The notes beneath the pieces are model-generated. The model was given only the letters and a program-made list of their open reading frames with translations, ran no database searches and was not told the origin of the DNA. 64,000 bases of DNA. Origin: Pyrocephalus nanus (taxonomy: Eukaryota > Chordata > Aves > Passeriformes > Tyrannidae). Where the stretch lies: the NCBI GenBank assembly GCA_038380795.1, contig CM076269.1:1302001-1366000 (forward strand), in the 5' to 3' direction. Shown one piece after another: positions 49,363-63,179 of this stretch. Both the position numbers and the translations under genes were made by a program. The number at the start of each line of letters is the position of its first letter. Position 1 is the stretch's first letter.

Positions 49363-50460
49363 TTACAGTATCGTGTTGCATGTTAGAATGCACTTTACAA
49401 ATTGCCCAGAATTTTAAAAATAATTTTCAGTGTGACACACTGCCAACAAAAACATGGCACTCTGGCTTCAGACTTGGTATTATTTTGTTATTTCAGTTTT
49501 TTTCTTCCCTTCATAATGAGAAAAACAATATTGATCTTGGATGTGGCCATGAAAGAATGATGATTAAGAATTACAGAAATCTTTTTGTCCCGGCGAGGTC
49601 CTCATAGCTCTCATGAAATTTCGAACTGGTGTACTTTGTTACCTCACAAATCATTACTATGGGCCCACAGTAAATTGTGGGTTGGCCCCCTGCCCAGCAC
49701 AGCACCACGACCCAGCCTCTGCTTTCGAGTAAATTAGAACCCAGCTCTTGACATCAGAGGCATTTATGGGGGCATTAGATATGAAATAATCTCTCATTTG
49801 CCATTTGCTTTTCTACATGGCTGGTTCTGAACTGGGTCATGTAAAGGAAGTTATTTGTGTAATCAGGGAAGACTGTACTAAACCTGTAAGGATTTGCTGG
49901 GGTGCATCTGAATGAGCACCTGAGAAGCACCTTTACTCTCATCTGGGTAATTATGAGGTGTGTAATCAGGATGTGTAGGCTCACAGGACCATGCATTTTG
50001 TGTGCCTGGCCATGGAACACGGGGCAGGACTGAACCCTGTTGCAGAAGCAGGACTAACCCTCTTGGCAGCAAAGAGTATTAATGAAATTAAACCACTGGA
50101 ATGAAACGGGGGAAAAAAAAATCACACCTTTTAAAATTGTTGGAAACACTTCAATCCATTACTTGTTGTATTCTGGTGATTACCAGCAATTTCTTAATCA
50201 CAGTTTGTGTAATTACTTGCCATTTGCTTGTATTTAAAAAGAATTAGCTCAGATTGTTTCTAGCAAGTCATCAACATTGCTTAAAAAAAGGTAGTTAAAC
50301 AGACAGACTTACCGAGTTGGTGATAGATTGCCTTTTGTGATCAGTAGACACGAAGATATTTCATAGCAGCCTGCTCACTTCAGGTAGTTAAGCAACAAAA
50401 AGCAACTACTTCAGCTCTTTCCCAGAATTGTTATTTTCCTCTGATCTCTGCTGTATTTCA
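49363..50460. promoter_or_regulatory. CNE-like segments
   Basis: Segment 49585-49800 keeps several CpGs (CCCGGCGAGG, TTTCGAACTGG, CCACGACCC, TTTCGAGTAAATTAG) in otherwise plain sequence, and 50075-50340 is AT-rich with AGTATTAATGAAATTAAACC, TCTTAATCACAG and GTGTAATTACTTG words. No frame or transposon explains them. The call is an inference from composition. Confidence 0.3.
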
Positions 50461-53400
50461 GTGGCCCTCTGGACGTGGCTTTCCCCTCAGTGTTGTCACC
50501 TCAGTTTCTCTCAGGGGCACAGAGGGTGTGAAGAGAAAACAAGTGATGCCATGGCTCCTGAAAATGCCCTTTTGTAACTGGTGACAACCTAGGAAAGGCA
50601 GCCCTGGAAAACTTGACTCCAAGGGAGCTTCCCAGGTTTCCAGTCAGTCTGTGTGCTCTGCCTCTTAAATTAGTGAGGTGTGTTCTGCCAGCCTGCCCTT
50701 TTGCTGGGCGTGGGCAATCACTGACAGCAGCCCTCACCCACAGGGATAATTCCCCCATTTTTGGAGTGGACAAAGCAGGGGCCAGTTTTGGTGCCAGTGT
50801 TGGTAAATCTGGAATTTAGGTGTAGTGAACCCACAAGTGGTTAAAGTGAATGCAAATAAAGCCAATGGAACTACACCTGCTTAAACCACCTTGGAGCTTG
50901 GCAGAGTATAATTACTCCAAATATTATTGTAAAATCACTCTTTCATGTGTGTGCCCAAAGATGGATGTACACAGATACAGGCTCTTTGGGTGGCTGATAG
51001 AAGGGGCCTTCTTTAAGTGCTACAGGCATTTCATATACAAATATTTTCTATGGTTTCCCTCCTCAGACAGAATAATATTGCTTCAGCCAACACAAACATG
51101 TGAACTCACCAATAGGTGGAAAATGGGAACTGAGATGTGGAAAAAAAAAAAACAAAACCAACAAACAAAACACCCCTCTAAAAATTTTGACTCCAAAAAT
51201 GAAATACTGAGATTTTGCCTTAAGATAAGACAAATGAACAATCCTGAAAACAGCCCATTACACATTAAATCTAGGAAGACTGAACTTTTTGCTGAGTTCT
51301 GGAAAGATTTTTTTGTGCCACCTCATAACTGTTAAGAGGCAAAAATGTTTGGAGTTCTGGTGACTTCTGGGCTTTCCTTCCCCCACTGCTCTGGGAGGGA
51401 CCCTGGGCTTTTCTCTGTGCAGGAGACACCCTGGGCAGCAGCACCAGTGCCTGAGGGAGATGAGATTCACCCTGCAGGTGTGAAACTCTCTTGCTCCAAT
51501 ATATTCATAAATATATTGGGTAAAAAGGCAAGCAACAGGAATATTTAATAAGTGGAAGTGTCAGTGGTTTGATGATACTGTAGATGACCTGGTCCAGGAC
51601 TGGGCAGGCCACTACTGTTTTATTGCTCTGGTTTGGTTTGAATTCAAGGCCACTTACCAGAAATGGCCTGTAATAGATTTAAAAGAGAAGTGCAGATGAT
51701 GAGATGCAGGGGTTATAAATGGAGCAGGCTGTGTATATGATGAAGAATACCAAAGTACCCAGGCAGAGCCCACCTCTGCACTGCAGTGCTTCCACACATG
51801 AAAATCTCCAAGAGCAGTAAAATATCCCCAAAACACACCACATGAAAAAAATGGTGCTTGGACAAGGACATCGTGTTGGTGTCATCATCTCAAGTGGGGC
51901 TTTATATTTTATGTGTTACATTGCTGAAAGTGAAAAAAAGAAATACCTCTTAACAAGGAAAGTGTGAAATGTGAAGCTAAGAAAGGAATAAACAGGATGC
52001 TACAAACATTTAGAAGATTTTTGGAAACGTTTATTGAACTGGTGAAGTAAAATGCATATATTTACACAAGGCTGGAATTCATGACCCTGTTTGTTTGATT
52101 TAATTTTCTTGGAGACCACGACTAAAGATATACTCCTGGTTCTATCAAATGAATAATTGTGTGACTGCTATAAGTACACACTTAATGGTAAAAATAGAAC
52201 TAGGCAGTGATTTTTGAGGGATTGCTTATCATCATCATGGAGTGATGAATGACAGTCCATAATCGTAAAACCTATTTATTCTGTATTCTGTACTAGTATT
52301 GAAGATGTTTAAAAGCAACAATAACACAGCACAAGAATATAGAGAGTTAATAATCCACTCTGAAGGATTGATTGAATTAAAATTTTTTTGTAGAAGCAAA
52401 AAAAAAAAAGGAATTTTTTTAGACAGTGTCAGTTCATTTGAAAGAGAGGAGAGGTGATGAGGGTGTTCAAAGTGCTCAGAGGAAGCTTGGCAGTTAAAAG
52501 TGGAATCGTTCAAGCTAATAAAAATATTAAGAACTGAGACTGCAAAAGAGTTTAGCAAAGTAGAACAAGTATCTCCTCCAGAGTTTGTCATGAATATTAG
52601 TATTCAGCTGGGCTAGGTTATATGAGATGGTGATAAATCAAGAAAGATTTGGAAAAGTCTCTGAAATCTCTGTGTGGATCTCTGGGAATATAAAGCAGTG
52701 CTAGTACAGCAAGGAGGGACAAATGCTCAGATGGAGAGTGCTCTACACCACAGAAGGGAAAGACATATGTTGAACACAAATTGTTGGAAACCCACTTTTA
52801 CATTTTTTATTTAAAGCGAATTAAGAAGGCAGGCATGAGAAAGCTTCTTCTTAGTCCTTTGTATAGGGGTGAGAGGAAGAGAAAATAAGATCTGGGTCCA
52901 CAGCAGTGACTATTTTGTGCAGGTGGCCTCTGTCCTGCAGCAGCATCACCTGGGCTGACAAAGCCTTCACCAACTCGTGATGCTCAGGAAAAGTTTCTGG
53001 CTTTACTTGGCTTGCTTTCAGGACACAGAAGAGACTCTAAAAGTGGCTGTAATTCTGCATTTGATATCAAACAAAATATCTGACCAAGGATTAAGTTTCA
53101 AGGAGGTGGAATCCACTGTATTATTTATAGTATATAGGATGGAGGAGATAATTTAAAGAGGATAGACCATTTCTGTTGTGAGAATAACCATGGGCACTAG
53201 TTTAATTTTTCAGTGTGATTGAATATCAGAATAACATCTAAAATGCTGTAATATGTGTATTTCTGGATTATTTCATGCTATGGAAGAGACATAAACACAT
53301 TTTTGTCCCCTCACCTTTATTGTCCAGGCAAAATCCTGATGTCAGACAGTGAGGGAAAATTTGGCACATTCCAGGTTCAAATAGTGTCAGTGCACACTGA

Positions 53401-56400
53401 TGTGATTTCGAAATATATTTTCAAGACAGGGCAGATTGGAGAGAAAATATTGAGAGAAAATATTGGATACAATTAAAGGACCTGGACATCTTTCTTGGTA
53501 ATTTATTAGCTGTTCCAAATAGAAATATTTCCTCTGACTAAGTCGGGGAATGAAACCATCCCAATTACAGGATTTCAGTTAGATATTAGTGGTAAAAATG
53601 CACAGTAATGGGCATAATGAATAGAAATGGAGTTGATTATCTGTCTTTTTTTTTATTATTATTTTTAGTTCTGGAAAGACAAATAGAATTTTGAATCAAA
53701 TGAACAGTTTCACTAATCACTAGTGTATTTTAATAAATGTTATCTAGCGGTCTATGTCTTATTTAAAAGGTGTTTTGTTTCACAACTCCTGTTCAAACAA
53801 ACAAAACCCCCTGAATGCTCTGACAAGCAGACTGCATTTCCCTGAGTAGAGAGCAAAATATGTACATTTATTTCAGCCTTGTGGTAGCACTGAGGAGCTT
53901 GACTCATGGAACCCACTGTGCCAGGGATGTAAAGTGACACTTCCTTGAGATTAAAGAAGAGAAGACTCACGAAAAAACAAAAGTGAAGTGTTCAGCAGAA
54001 AGCAGAATATCTATGTGCTTCTCTAAGGCTTTTTGGGAAAGCAAGCTGTCACTGAAAAGTGAAGACCAACAGACAATCTGTATTTTCATAGATGTGGTCT
54101 AACCAGGACCAAAAAGAGATAGAAGAGAACATAGGATTAGTCAGAAAAATATTTCCCCCTTGCTTTGAGAGTGTTTTCCTGCACCTAGGGTAGGTACTGT
54201 TTCTCTTTAGACCAGCCCAATGCAACATGCTGTGTGACCAGCAGAGTGACAATGTAAATTATGAATAGTTTGGCCAGAACAAGAAGTGATCTGAGCCTTT
54301 GGCCATCCTTCAAACCAAATTGAACTCAAACCTTTGACATTTCAGCTGCATTGTCTCCTGCATTTCTCATGGGGGGGGTGGTGTCATGCTGCATGCCCAG
54401 GGGTCTGCTGCTCAAAAAGGGCAGCACAGGCACCTTGCCACATCCTGCTGGACGGTGGATTTGTCAGAGAGGGAGGGTTAGAGCTGTGGGGAGGGGGCAT
54501 TTACTCCTCCAAGGCAAACGTTGTTGGTAGGGAGAGGGCAGGCCCTTTTTCCGTGATGCATGATAACCTCCAAGGAGAGCACTGATGATGGATGGCTGCC
54601 AAACTTCCCTGGAAGAATGTTGTTGTGCCCTGAAGAAAGAACAATACCCTGCTCGACCCGAATTCACAGGCAGTTCACCTCATCTGGGTACGACAGACCT
54701 GAAAAATATCCCGGTAATAAAACTACCAATACATTTTCTATATTCAATTAAATCTAGCTGGAAGAAAACCAACAAAATATTATACACAGTCGTTTCTCCC
54801 CGGATTTGAAAAATTCAGTCATTAAATTTCCTCTCCCAAATAAACCCAAGATATTTGCAGTTGGATCTAACAAAACAGAAACCGATCTGTAGCTTGCAGT
54901 AATGTGTCTTTTGAAGCTCATGAGAAGTATTGAGTGCAAGGATACCAGGTATTCTGTGATTAAAAGTGTATTAATCATTTACTGAAGATTATTGAATGAT
55001 TCAGGATGAATTGTCTGTTTATATAATTGATGCCAGGATGATTAATTCAAATCTCCTACTAGGTTTAAGAGGACAGAATTAGAGATATAACTACAAGAAG
55101 CCTCTTGATCCACAGTTAGTGTGTCAATAGCTTTTGCATCCTTCAGCTAAATGAGTGGCGGAAAGTATTTCAGTAATTTCTGGGTTCTTCTCCCACAATA
55201 ATGGAGTTTATATAAATTGTTAATGATGTGACAGATGGGAAATCTTTAATGTTCGTGATACACTGACACATTTTTCTGAGTAGGATTCTCCATACAGTGA
55301 AATACTGTGGGCCTTACTAAGATGTTGTTATGAAATCATTAGGATGCAGAAGTTCATCAACAAACCCAGGGAGGGTCAGTTAGAAACTAAAGATAGTTCT
55401 TTAAGAAGTATCCATACCTACATGTTGATTAAGTTCAGATCCAAAGGCCTTTTTTTTCCCCCCACACACTTCCTGAATCAGAATTTTAGAGCAGACTGGC
55501 AGCTAAAGTATGTCACAAAATCTGAATTCTGCTCCTTTCTGTCATCAATCTTCTCGTGCAACTTAAAGCAAACAGTTTAACAATTAGTGTCTCTTCCCTG
55601 TAACCTCTAACACAAAGACTGTAAAGCAGTCTTGAAAGTAGGGTAAGATAAATTGCTGGTGCTTGTAAAAGATTTGGAAACTTTAGGAAGGAGCCCTTAT
55701 AAAAGTACAAAGTATTGGTGGCTGTGTGATAAATTAAGGAGAGGGTCACATTCCTAGTGAAGTGGCAAAATTGCTGATGATTAAACACTCACTGGTTTAT
55801 TTCTTTCTCTGTGGGATTTAGACTCATTAGAAGAACAAATTACATTTATTATAAAAAACAATCTATATTTACACGCTTTACATTTTGCATAAATTGGAAT
55901 GTTTTCCTGGAGAAAGTTCAGCATTCTTACAGGAGTATAAAATTAAAATTAAGTCAAGCACATGGTTGACTATTGCAAGTGTTGCTCTGTATGTCATGTT
56001 ACTAAAACTGCTCCTCCACATTCTCCTGGGGTTTGCATTTGTACATAAATTTAAAATGCAGTTATTAATAATTTTCATTTATTGTCAAAATGAGTATTGA
56101 TTTGCTTCTGAAATTTAGTTTATTTCACATTACTGCTAACATCAAACAAGATAACAGGATGCTACTGGCGTTGCTGAAAGGCAAATGTAGGATTATGCTG
56201 TTTATTATCTTGAGCAGCCATGCAAGCTAAGCTACAATGAATCCTACACAGGGAGCAATATTCATAGATTAAAGCTGACGTGCAGTCCAGATACCACAGG
56301 GGAAAAAAAAATAAAAACCACTTTATCCTGATTTCCTCAAGAACAGAGATCACAGTGCCTTCCTGCCCACATCCTTCTGCCTGCCACCCAAAAGCTTTTC

Positions 56401-57239
56401 ACCCCTTTGGCCTGGTAAAAGAGATGTTCACTATCAAGTGACCACGAAAAAGTAAAAGGGCAGCTTCTGAATGCCCCAGCTGGGAGAACTTTGGGTGGCA
56501 GTGTTGAAGAGATGGCTTCCAGGGTTGGTGTTGTGCCACCACGTTCCAGCAGTCACCGTTGTCACCGGCAGAAACTGCTGCAATGACAGGAGCTTGAAGG
56601 AGATTTCCCTCCTCTGGCAGAGGGCGAGGCAGCATTTCTGCATTATGTGTTGTAAAAGGCAATATAAGCAAATTAATTTTCTCTGTGGAACTATAACCCA
56701 AAAAAACCGTGCTCGGTGCAAACTTGGGATCAATATCTTGAAACAAAAGCAAATTGATTTCCAGCACCGGTTCAATATTTTAATGGTTGTAACGTAAGAG
56801 ATAAATAACAGAGTTTTTTCAGGTTGTTTATATCTGTGTATTCTAATTTCAGTGAAAATATATTCTGCTGCTGTTCACTGCTGATACAAAACCTGCAGTG
56901 CAATGTACAGTGGACAGGGTCAACTTAAACAAGCTGAAAAATAGGACACATGACAAGTGCTCTGTATTTCAACCAGTGTTTTGAAAGGGATGGAGCTCTC
57001 CTCCACTAAACCCTGAATTTGAACTGAAGGCAGCAACTCCTGTTCCTGTGCACCCCTCTGGTATTATTTTTGCTCTGCTAATATTCTTCTGCAGCATTTT
57101 ATAGTGACAGCAATGTATTGCAGGGGTCAGCACTGTGGTTATCTTGAGCTCATTCAGATGACTCCTGGGTATGTGTATGTAGAACAGAGCTTTCCAAAAG
57201 GTTCTTTGGAAATTCTTCTTCCAAAGGGTTATAATTTCA
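50461..57239. other. Long non-coding stretch, no gene seen
   Basis: Mostly unique sequence. A12 at 52398-52409, a perfect 13-bp doublet GAGAGAAAATATT at 53439-53464, and a G8 run near 54372 are the only simple repeats worth naming. Frames such as 50850-51335, 52235-52591 (minus) and 56399-56767 (minus) have no recognisable domain. A moderately GC-rich part at 50460-50800 and CpG-bearing parts near 54640-54730 and 56500-56640 may hold regulatory sequence, but I cannot support more. Confidence 0.4.
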
Positions 57240-57660
57240 CCATTTCATTATATTAAACAGGGGAAAATGTCACACAGAATTTACTGTTATCAATATGTGC
57301 AACAAATCTTCTCGGATTCTCACTTAATCATTTGTATATTTTACAAAATTAATTTAATCAAATGTTCATTAGCAGTGATAATTAATTATAGCAAAGTTCA
57401 TATACATGTTGCCAAATGATCACCATGATGTTCTTTTGACAGAGCTGTTAAAGCACAAATGTTCACACATTTTTTTGTGCAGACATTTCACCAGCACATG
57501 ACATACTGGCTATAAATCTGCATTTAAAGCTTTATAAATTACAGGTGCACTAAATATGATTGAAATATATTTTAATTTCATTAGTTTAATAATTTTGAAT
57601 AATAAATGCATGTTCAAATACTGTATTCATTATGCCCATAGTGAAAAACTTATTATTTTT
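57240..57660. promoter_or_regulatory. CNE-like AT-rich block with P2 homeodomain palindrome
   Basis: A 420-base AT-rich but non-repetitive block. ATAATTAATTAT at 57378-57389 is a perfect palindrome whose core TAATTAATTA fits a TAAT-N2-ATTA (P2) paired-class homeodomain dimer site. Other cores include TTAATCATTTG, AATTAATTTAATC, TTTCATTAGTTTAATAATTTTG and AATAAATGCATG. No frame or transposon signature occurs. This is among the strongest conserved-element candidates by appearance, though conservation cannot be measured here. Confidence 0.4.
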
Positions 57661-57860
57661 AAGGTTAGTTATTTCTGAAAAAATCCCAAAGATTGTCCAC
57701 CAGAATTGAGTGTTTACTAATGTATCAGTAAATTGAAAATTCCCTCTTTTTCAGAAAGGCTGCATATTTTATCAGGAGTGGCATGCCTTGAAATTCTTGC
57801 TGCCTGAAAAAAGAGGGATAGCTTTTTATCTAGGGCACATGGCTTGGGGGAAGTGCATTC
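57661..57860. other. Non-coding gap
   Basis: Unique sequence between a CNE-like block and a MIR. Nothing diagnostic. Confidence 0.4.
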
Positions 57861-57975
57861 AGTCACTTTGCCACGGGTTTCCTGTGACTTTGGGTAACTC
57901 ATCTTGTCTGTCCGTGGTTCATTCTCTTATTTATAAAATAAGGACAAGAGCCCCCTCTCTGAAATGCTGTTTGCT
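57861..57975 (+). mobile_element. MIR-family SINE fragment
   Basis: TTGCCACGGGTTTCCTGTGACTTTGGGTAACTCATC continues into GTCCGTGGTTCATTCTCTTATTTATAAAATAAGGAC. This follows the MIR core 'tgccac, ctgtgtgaccttgggcaagtcac, ctgtgcctcagtttcctcatctgtaaaatggggat'. The 3' end beyond about 57975 is not recognisable. Confidence 0.7.
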
Positions 57976-58039
57976 TTACCCATTTACGTTTTGGGGCACG
58001 AAGGGAGGGGAATGTTGTTATTTTTTTCCCAAGGCTTAA

Positions 58040-58480
58040 CAAAATGGGGCCATATTCCCAGTTGAGGCTTTTAGATACTGCCATGCTATATTATAATAAT
58101 GTAATTATTATTGCTCTGACAAAACCATTAATTTAATTGCCCTTTCTGATTCTGGAAAGCACCGCTGGCTCCTGAGTATTCCGTGCTCTAATCAGGTGGA
58201 TGAAAACAGAGCAGAGCGCTCAAAACAAATCCTGCTAAAACTGTCAGGGGTTTGTCTGTCTGCCTTGCCCCAGTGCTCGATACATTTTCATAGGTTTCTG
58301 GGTGAAAAGCCTCACTTGTGCAGTCAAAGCCTTGGTATTCCTTGGGCTATGAAAGAATATTTGTTGATGTTACATTAAAAGTTGTCGATGATGCTGGAGG
58401 ATAATGTGCAACCACTGCAGCTGTCAGTGTGTGTGAGTAATTAGTGGCAACTAATAATCTGAGAGACAGCACTATTTTGT
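58040..58480. promoter_or_regulatory. CNE-like block
   Basis: Unique sequence with ATTATAATAATGTAATTATTATTGC, CCATTAATTTAATTGCC and GAGTAATTAGTGGCAACTAATAATC together with isolated CpGs (CACCGCTGG, TTCCGTGC, GAGCGCTC, GTGCTCGATAC, GTTGTCGATGATG). The TAATTA palindrome arms TAATAATGTAATTATTA are nearly self-complementary. No frame is supported. Regulatory function is inferred. Confidence 0.4.
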
Positions 58481-60260
58481 TGGAGCTTTTTTAAAACCTA
58501 ATGAAAAATGAGCATCCCTGAGACATCATAAAAAAAGTTCCAGAAAGACAAGTAGGTCCTTGTCAGGTCATCTGGACCAAAAATTGCCAGAGGAGTGAAA
58601 GACACAGGCATGGGCTCATAACCAGAGTGAGTGACCTTAGTTTGGCTGATCCTGCTTTTTTAAAGTCCAATCTCTGTGTGGACTTGGAGCTGGGAAACCA
58701 CACATGGCAAATTTACCCAAGTATTTGTTGAAACCCAGCCAAAGAAACCAAGCCTGTTTGGCTCAAACCTGTGCTCCTCCTTCTCAGTGCAGTGACAGGT
58801 TCATCTGTACTTGAATTCTGGCACTGTTAGAACTGGAAACCTAATCTGAGGGTTTGCCTTAGCTCACCCCCCAGGAGGCAGAGATCCATCACAGCTCTTC
58901 AGTGGAGGTTTTGTTGTGCTGGAAAAGCAGTCAGTGCCCAGACACAACATGGAAAAAACAGACTTGTGAGAGTTCCCTTTCCTCCATACATTCTCCTGCT
59001 TCTGTTGGTGTGACTCAGCCCCACTGAGCGTGGTTTTCCTTTGGAGATGTTTTACAGGTCTGCAGTGTTGTTTTTCACAGTGGAGTCAATGTGTTGAGAG
59101 CAAGCCAAGAGCAGCAATTAAGCTACTTACCCTGTCCAGCTCTTACTCCAAATGGAGTGTTAGATCAGCCTTTCAAACAATGGTGACAGCATCTCTCCTA
59201 AAGCTGGGGCCTGGTTCAGTAAAAACAGGTCACAGGCATCTGTGTTAACTCATCTTGCTAAGTCTTTCTCTTTTTATTACACTTCTCGTGCCATCCCACT
59301 GTCAACACAGAGCAGATTTCAGGTGTGGTCTTGGGAACCCTGCCCACTTTTGCTCACCACAGAGATAGCTTGTGAGGACAAATCTGTTGGTTTTTTTTTT
59401 TTAAAGAATAGAAAAAAGCCCGAATGAAAATTTATGATGAGGGTTTTATTAAAATGTCAGGCATTCCTTTAAAATTAACTCAGGGAAAAAAAAAAAAAAA
59501 AAAAAAAGTAGAGTTTCAGGGCTCTCAAAAGAGTGGATAGTGCTCACAAATTGAATATTGTTCTCTCAGGTTATCAGGCAGAAATCTGTTCTTTCACTCT
59601 GGCAAAGGAATTTAACATTGATAATTCTTGCTAATTGCTATCATCTTTCACTGGGACTTTTCTGTCAGCATGTGTTGTGCAGCAGTTGTATAGACCCACT
59701 GTATTTCTACTCTCAAACACCAAATTGATACAAATGCTAATTTTGTTTTGAAGGATTTTCGTTTTGACTTAGGAGTTTGGGAGGAGAGAGAAGAAAAACA
59801 AGAGACTGGGTAGGAAAATGAAGAGATGAGATCTGCAGTCTCCTAACCCACAATGCCAGGGATGTCTGCTTGCATAATGCAGAGTCCAAGATCTTCCTTT
59901 TGTGCTGTTGTACAGAATCAGATAAGGAAGGATATTGTGCAGTAGTCGAGATCCAACTGTGTCAGGTGCAGACTGAGCCTGGTTAACTCAGTTTTTAGAG
60001 AAACATATCTGTGCAGGACTAAAAGCAAAATGTTCACTTGGTTTATTGGGTCTTATCCTGACAAACAAGTAAAAGGTTGTAAATTTTGCAGAGTTAAACC
60101 AGAGTTAAATGTAGTTGTATATTGGGAAAATGTTGTCTTGTGTAAGAGGGCAGGTAAAGCAAAACAGGGAGAGATAAAGAAATAAAAAAAAATACTGTGG
60201 CAGAAGGGACTAATCAACCAGTAAACATAACTGTGCTTCACATTTGTCATACACTATACA
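58481..60260. other. Non-coding stretch, no gene seen
   Basis: Unique sequence with T12 (59391-59402) and A22 (59486-59507) runs. No supported gene or repeat family. Confidence 0.5.
59486..59507. repeat. Homopolymer A22
   Basis: The equal-longest homopolymer of the window with the T22 run at 841-862. No retroelement body precedes it. Confidence 0.9.
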
Positions 60261-60306
60261 TGTTCCCAAAATGTTCCCAAAATTCCCCCCCCCTTTTTTT
60301 TTTTTT
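60261..60306. repeat. 11-bp doublet, then C9 and T13
   Basis: TGTTCCCAAAA occurs twice head to tail (60261-60282), followed by TT, C9 (60285-60293) and T13 (60294-60306). Abutting homopolymers like these also occur at 38571-38595. Confidence 0.85.
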
Positions 60307-61833
60307 AATTAAGATTCCTTCCTGTATTTCTGAAGGTAAAGGCAATTTCTTTTAATAGCAAACCATGATTTGTGGAAGGAAACAATAACAAGTATGGGTG
60401 AGAAGTAACACAGAGTTCAGCAATACAAAGTTCATGCTCTTCTACTGCCAGCCTGTTTACAGACTGAGCTGGGAACTTCTGGCACAGGCTTCTCTCATTT
60501 AAATTGAGCATATCATGATAAAATTTAATATCCTAAGCCATGGTTTCCCAGGAGCCTGGATATCAGCAGGTACTGAGGACTGTTTGTGCTAGCAGTATAC
60601 AGAAAGTTGTCCTTTTTTGGAAACCACCCTTACCCCCAGCCCTGGGATCTTCTGGGAATAATGTGAGTTATGTGTTCCCCACCTTTCTGGGAGTATCTCG
60701 TGGAGCTTTTTGAGCATAACCCCATCCTATTTGTTTTGCACAGTGACAGAACTTGTAAACAGCTCTCTGCTCCTAATAAATGAGTTAAACTCTTAATGAG
60801 TGCTGCAGCAATGAATCCAAAGAGAAGCACCTGTCTTATTTATATTGTTCCCCGATTAAGAACATCGTCAGAAAAGCAGTTAAGTAAGGTATGTAAAAAC
60901 TACAATTATTGTCATCAATCACTTCCAGATGATGGCAAATACACAGAGCACAGAGTGTGTCCTAGAGACAAACCTCCCAGAGACAGGTGTTAATAACGGA
61001 AGGTGTGCCAAGATTATTTTTCAAGGAAAACAAGCCAGGAATTTCTGTGAGAAAGCAAGTTTTATGGAAGGATTAGGAGGTGATAAGAGGTGGGTGTGGG
61101 GAGGAGATGAATTGGCTCATTGTAGCCTCAAGAAGGGGCATTAGAGAATGTAATAAAGACTGATGTAACATACTGGAATGAAGGAAGGGGAAAAAAAATA
61201 TCCAGAAATGAAACCGAAGAAACAGCTTTATTGTGTGATTTATAATGAAGTTTTGTGGAACTTCAAACAGGAAATGATCTTGAATTTGATGTTGTTAAAA
61301 AAAAGAAAAAGGAAATTGAGAAGAAGATTCAAGGAGTGATTTGCTGTGATTGAAGCAGAATAGCTGGAGATAATTTTATCAGTGGTGTTTTATACAGACA
61401 CTCCCAGGAATGGGGAGTTGGGGGAACAGAGAAGAAGGTTTTATTAAGTTATATCAGTCAAGTTGAGAGAAGACAGGATGAGACAACCAAATTTTTAGCA
61501 GCTGGCATTTTGAGATGAGAATGAGGGTTGTTCATGCTGGACAAGACAAGACAAAAGTTATTCCAGCCAAATTTATTGCAGGTTCCACAAGAGCCTTTTC
61601 TCTATTCAGAACCTAATCCCAGCAAAAAGGTTCTTTAAATGTATTCCCCTGTATCTGCCCAGCTAATGAAAATGGTGTGTTTCCTAGAAGGGCTTTGTAG
61701 GAATGTACATAACATCAGATCATTCCTTCCCTTGAGAAGGGAGGATTTAGTGAATAGCACAAAGGCAAATCTTGTATAGGAGGCTTTATCTTCCAGGTTT
61801 TCTTATTTTCTGTCTTTGGCCCTTAGAGTTGTG
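60307..61833. other. Non-coding stretch, no gene seen
   Basis: Unique AT-rich sequence. The A/G-rich part at 61000-61540 on the plus strand might be an old unrecognised repeat, but no motif identifies it. Confidence 0.45.
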
Positions 61834-61940
61834 GTTTTTATTTTATTTTATTTTATTTTATTTTATTTTATTTTATTTTTTATTATTTTATTTATTTATT
61901 TATTTACCTATTTATTTATTTATTTATTTATTTTTATTTT
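61834..61940 (+). repeat. (TTTTA)n then (TTTA)n microsatellite
   Basis: About nine TTTTA units (61836-61880) change to TTTA units with one ACCTA interruption (to about 61940). The switch of unit length within one array shows slippage from a shared T/A template. Confidence 0.95.
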
Positions 61941-63179
61941 CTGTGTAGTTGTTGTTTTCTCCTCCTCTTCTTCCCACAGGGAGTAGGAAAGAAAATAAAT
62001 ATTTACTCCCTTGAGTCAGGAACACCAGGTTTTGAGCCAAGTCCTTTATGACCTTTGTATTTTCCTGTGAGCTGCTTATGCTCACAAGGAGGCTGGTTAT
62101 AATGGTCATGGGTTCAGTGAAGAGAGAACTTCATACCACATTATTTTATAATGCAGATTTTCTTTCCTAATCACAGGGAAATATTTGAAATAAAAGGGTT
62201 GAGCGAGGTCTTATGAGTCATAACCACAGTGCAGAGCAGCCTACACTCGTGCAGGGCTTGGAGCTTTAAAAGTTGTTCCCTCACCTCTAATTTTGAGGTC
62301 AGAGATATGATTTTTCCCTTTTCTTGGTTGAAAAAGGTGCACTTGTGTAATGCAGGGGCCTGGGAAAAGCACCAGAATTCCAGTTCCCCAGGGCAGTTTT
62401 GGGGCACCAAGAACCACTTGGGAAGCAGCAGAAAATCTTCCCATGGCCTGGCAGTTCCAGTTAAAGGTACACCCAGTCTGATGGTTCCAGGGACAGCATT
62501 TGTTTCCCAAAAATATGAAAAGAAAATAAGAGCAAGGACATGAAAGAACCCAAAACATTTCTGTGCCCATTTTCCCCCCCTTGTAACTTTTTTTTTTCCT
62601 TTATGCCAAAGGTGGTGATGTTATGTTAACATCAAGCATGTGCTGGGAGATTGCACTTGTCAAGCATTTTGTTTGGCAGAAATGCAGAGGAGAGGAGATG
62701 CTGAGCCAAGGAGTGTTTCTCCTTTTCTCCCTCATGAAATGGGGAGCTCAAGAACAAGTGGGAATCTGCCCTGTCTGTTATATCAGCCAGTTTTTCCAGT
62801 TCATACTTTCATTTTCAGGTGGTTTTAAGTTAGCAGTGGCCTTTTGATAATGGCTGAAATCAGGCCTTAATAAAGGCACTGAAGATGTGATACAGCTTCT
62901 GACACCACATGATGCCTGGTTTTTGGAGCAATCTAATGTCCTTCTGATTTCTTGATCTGAAATAGTGTGAGGAAAGCACCCATTATTATTAAAAAGTAAT
63001 GATTAAACATCCTCTGCTCTATCTGGAAGTACAGACTCATTACAAATAAAGATAAAGAAGTGCAATATAAACCCCCAAAATATTTGTTCTTTTTTAATGG
63101 ACTTTTAAGTCCCTTTCCCTAGTTCTTGATGAATGCAATTAAATGGAATTAAATTAAAAGAAATGTCAAGAAGAAAACA
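61941..63179. other. Non-coding stretch, no gene seen
   Basis: Unique sequence. Overlapping frames on both strands at 62171-62570 have no recognisable domain. Confidence 0.5.

Noticed and set aside
60796..60888. Short frame from an ATG ending at a strong splice donor (AAG/GTATGT)
   Set aside because: No matching acceptor-bounded downstream exon or recognisable protein; donor-like words are common by chance.
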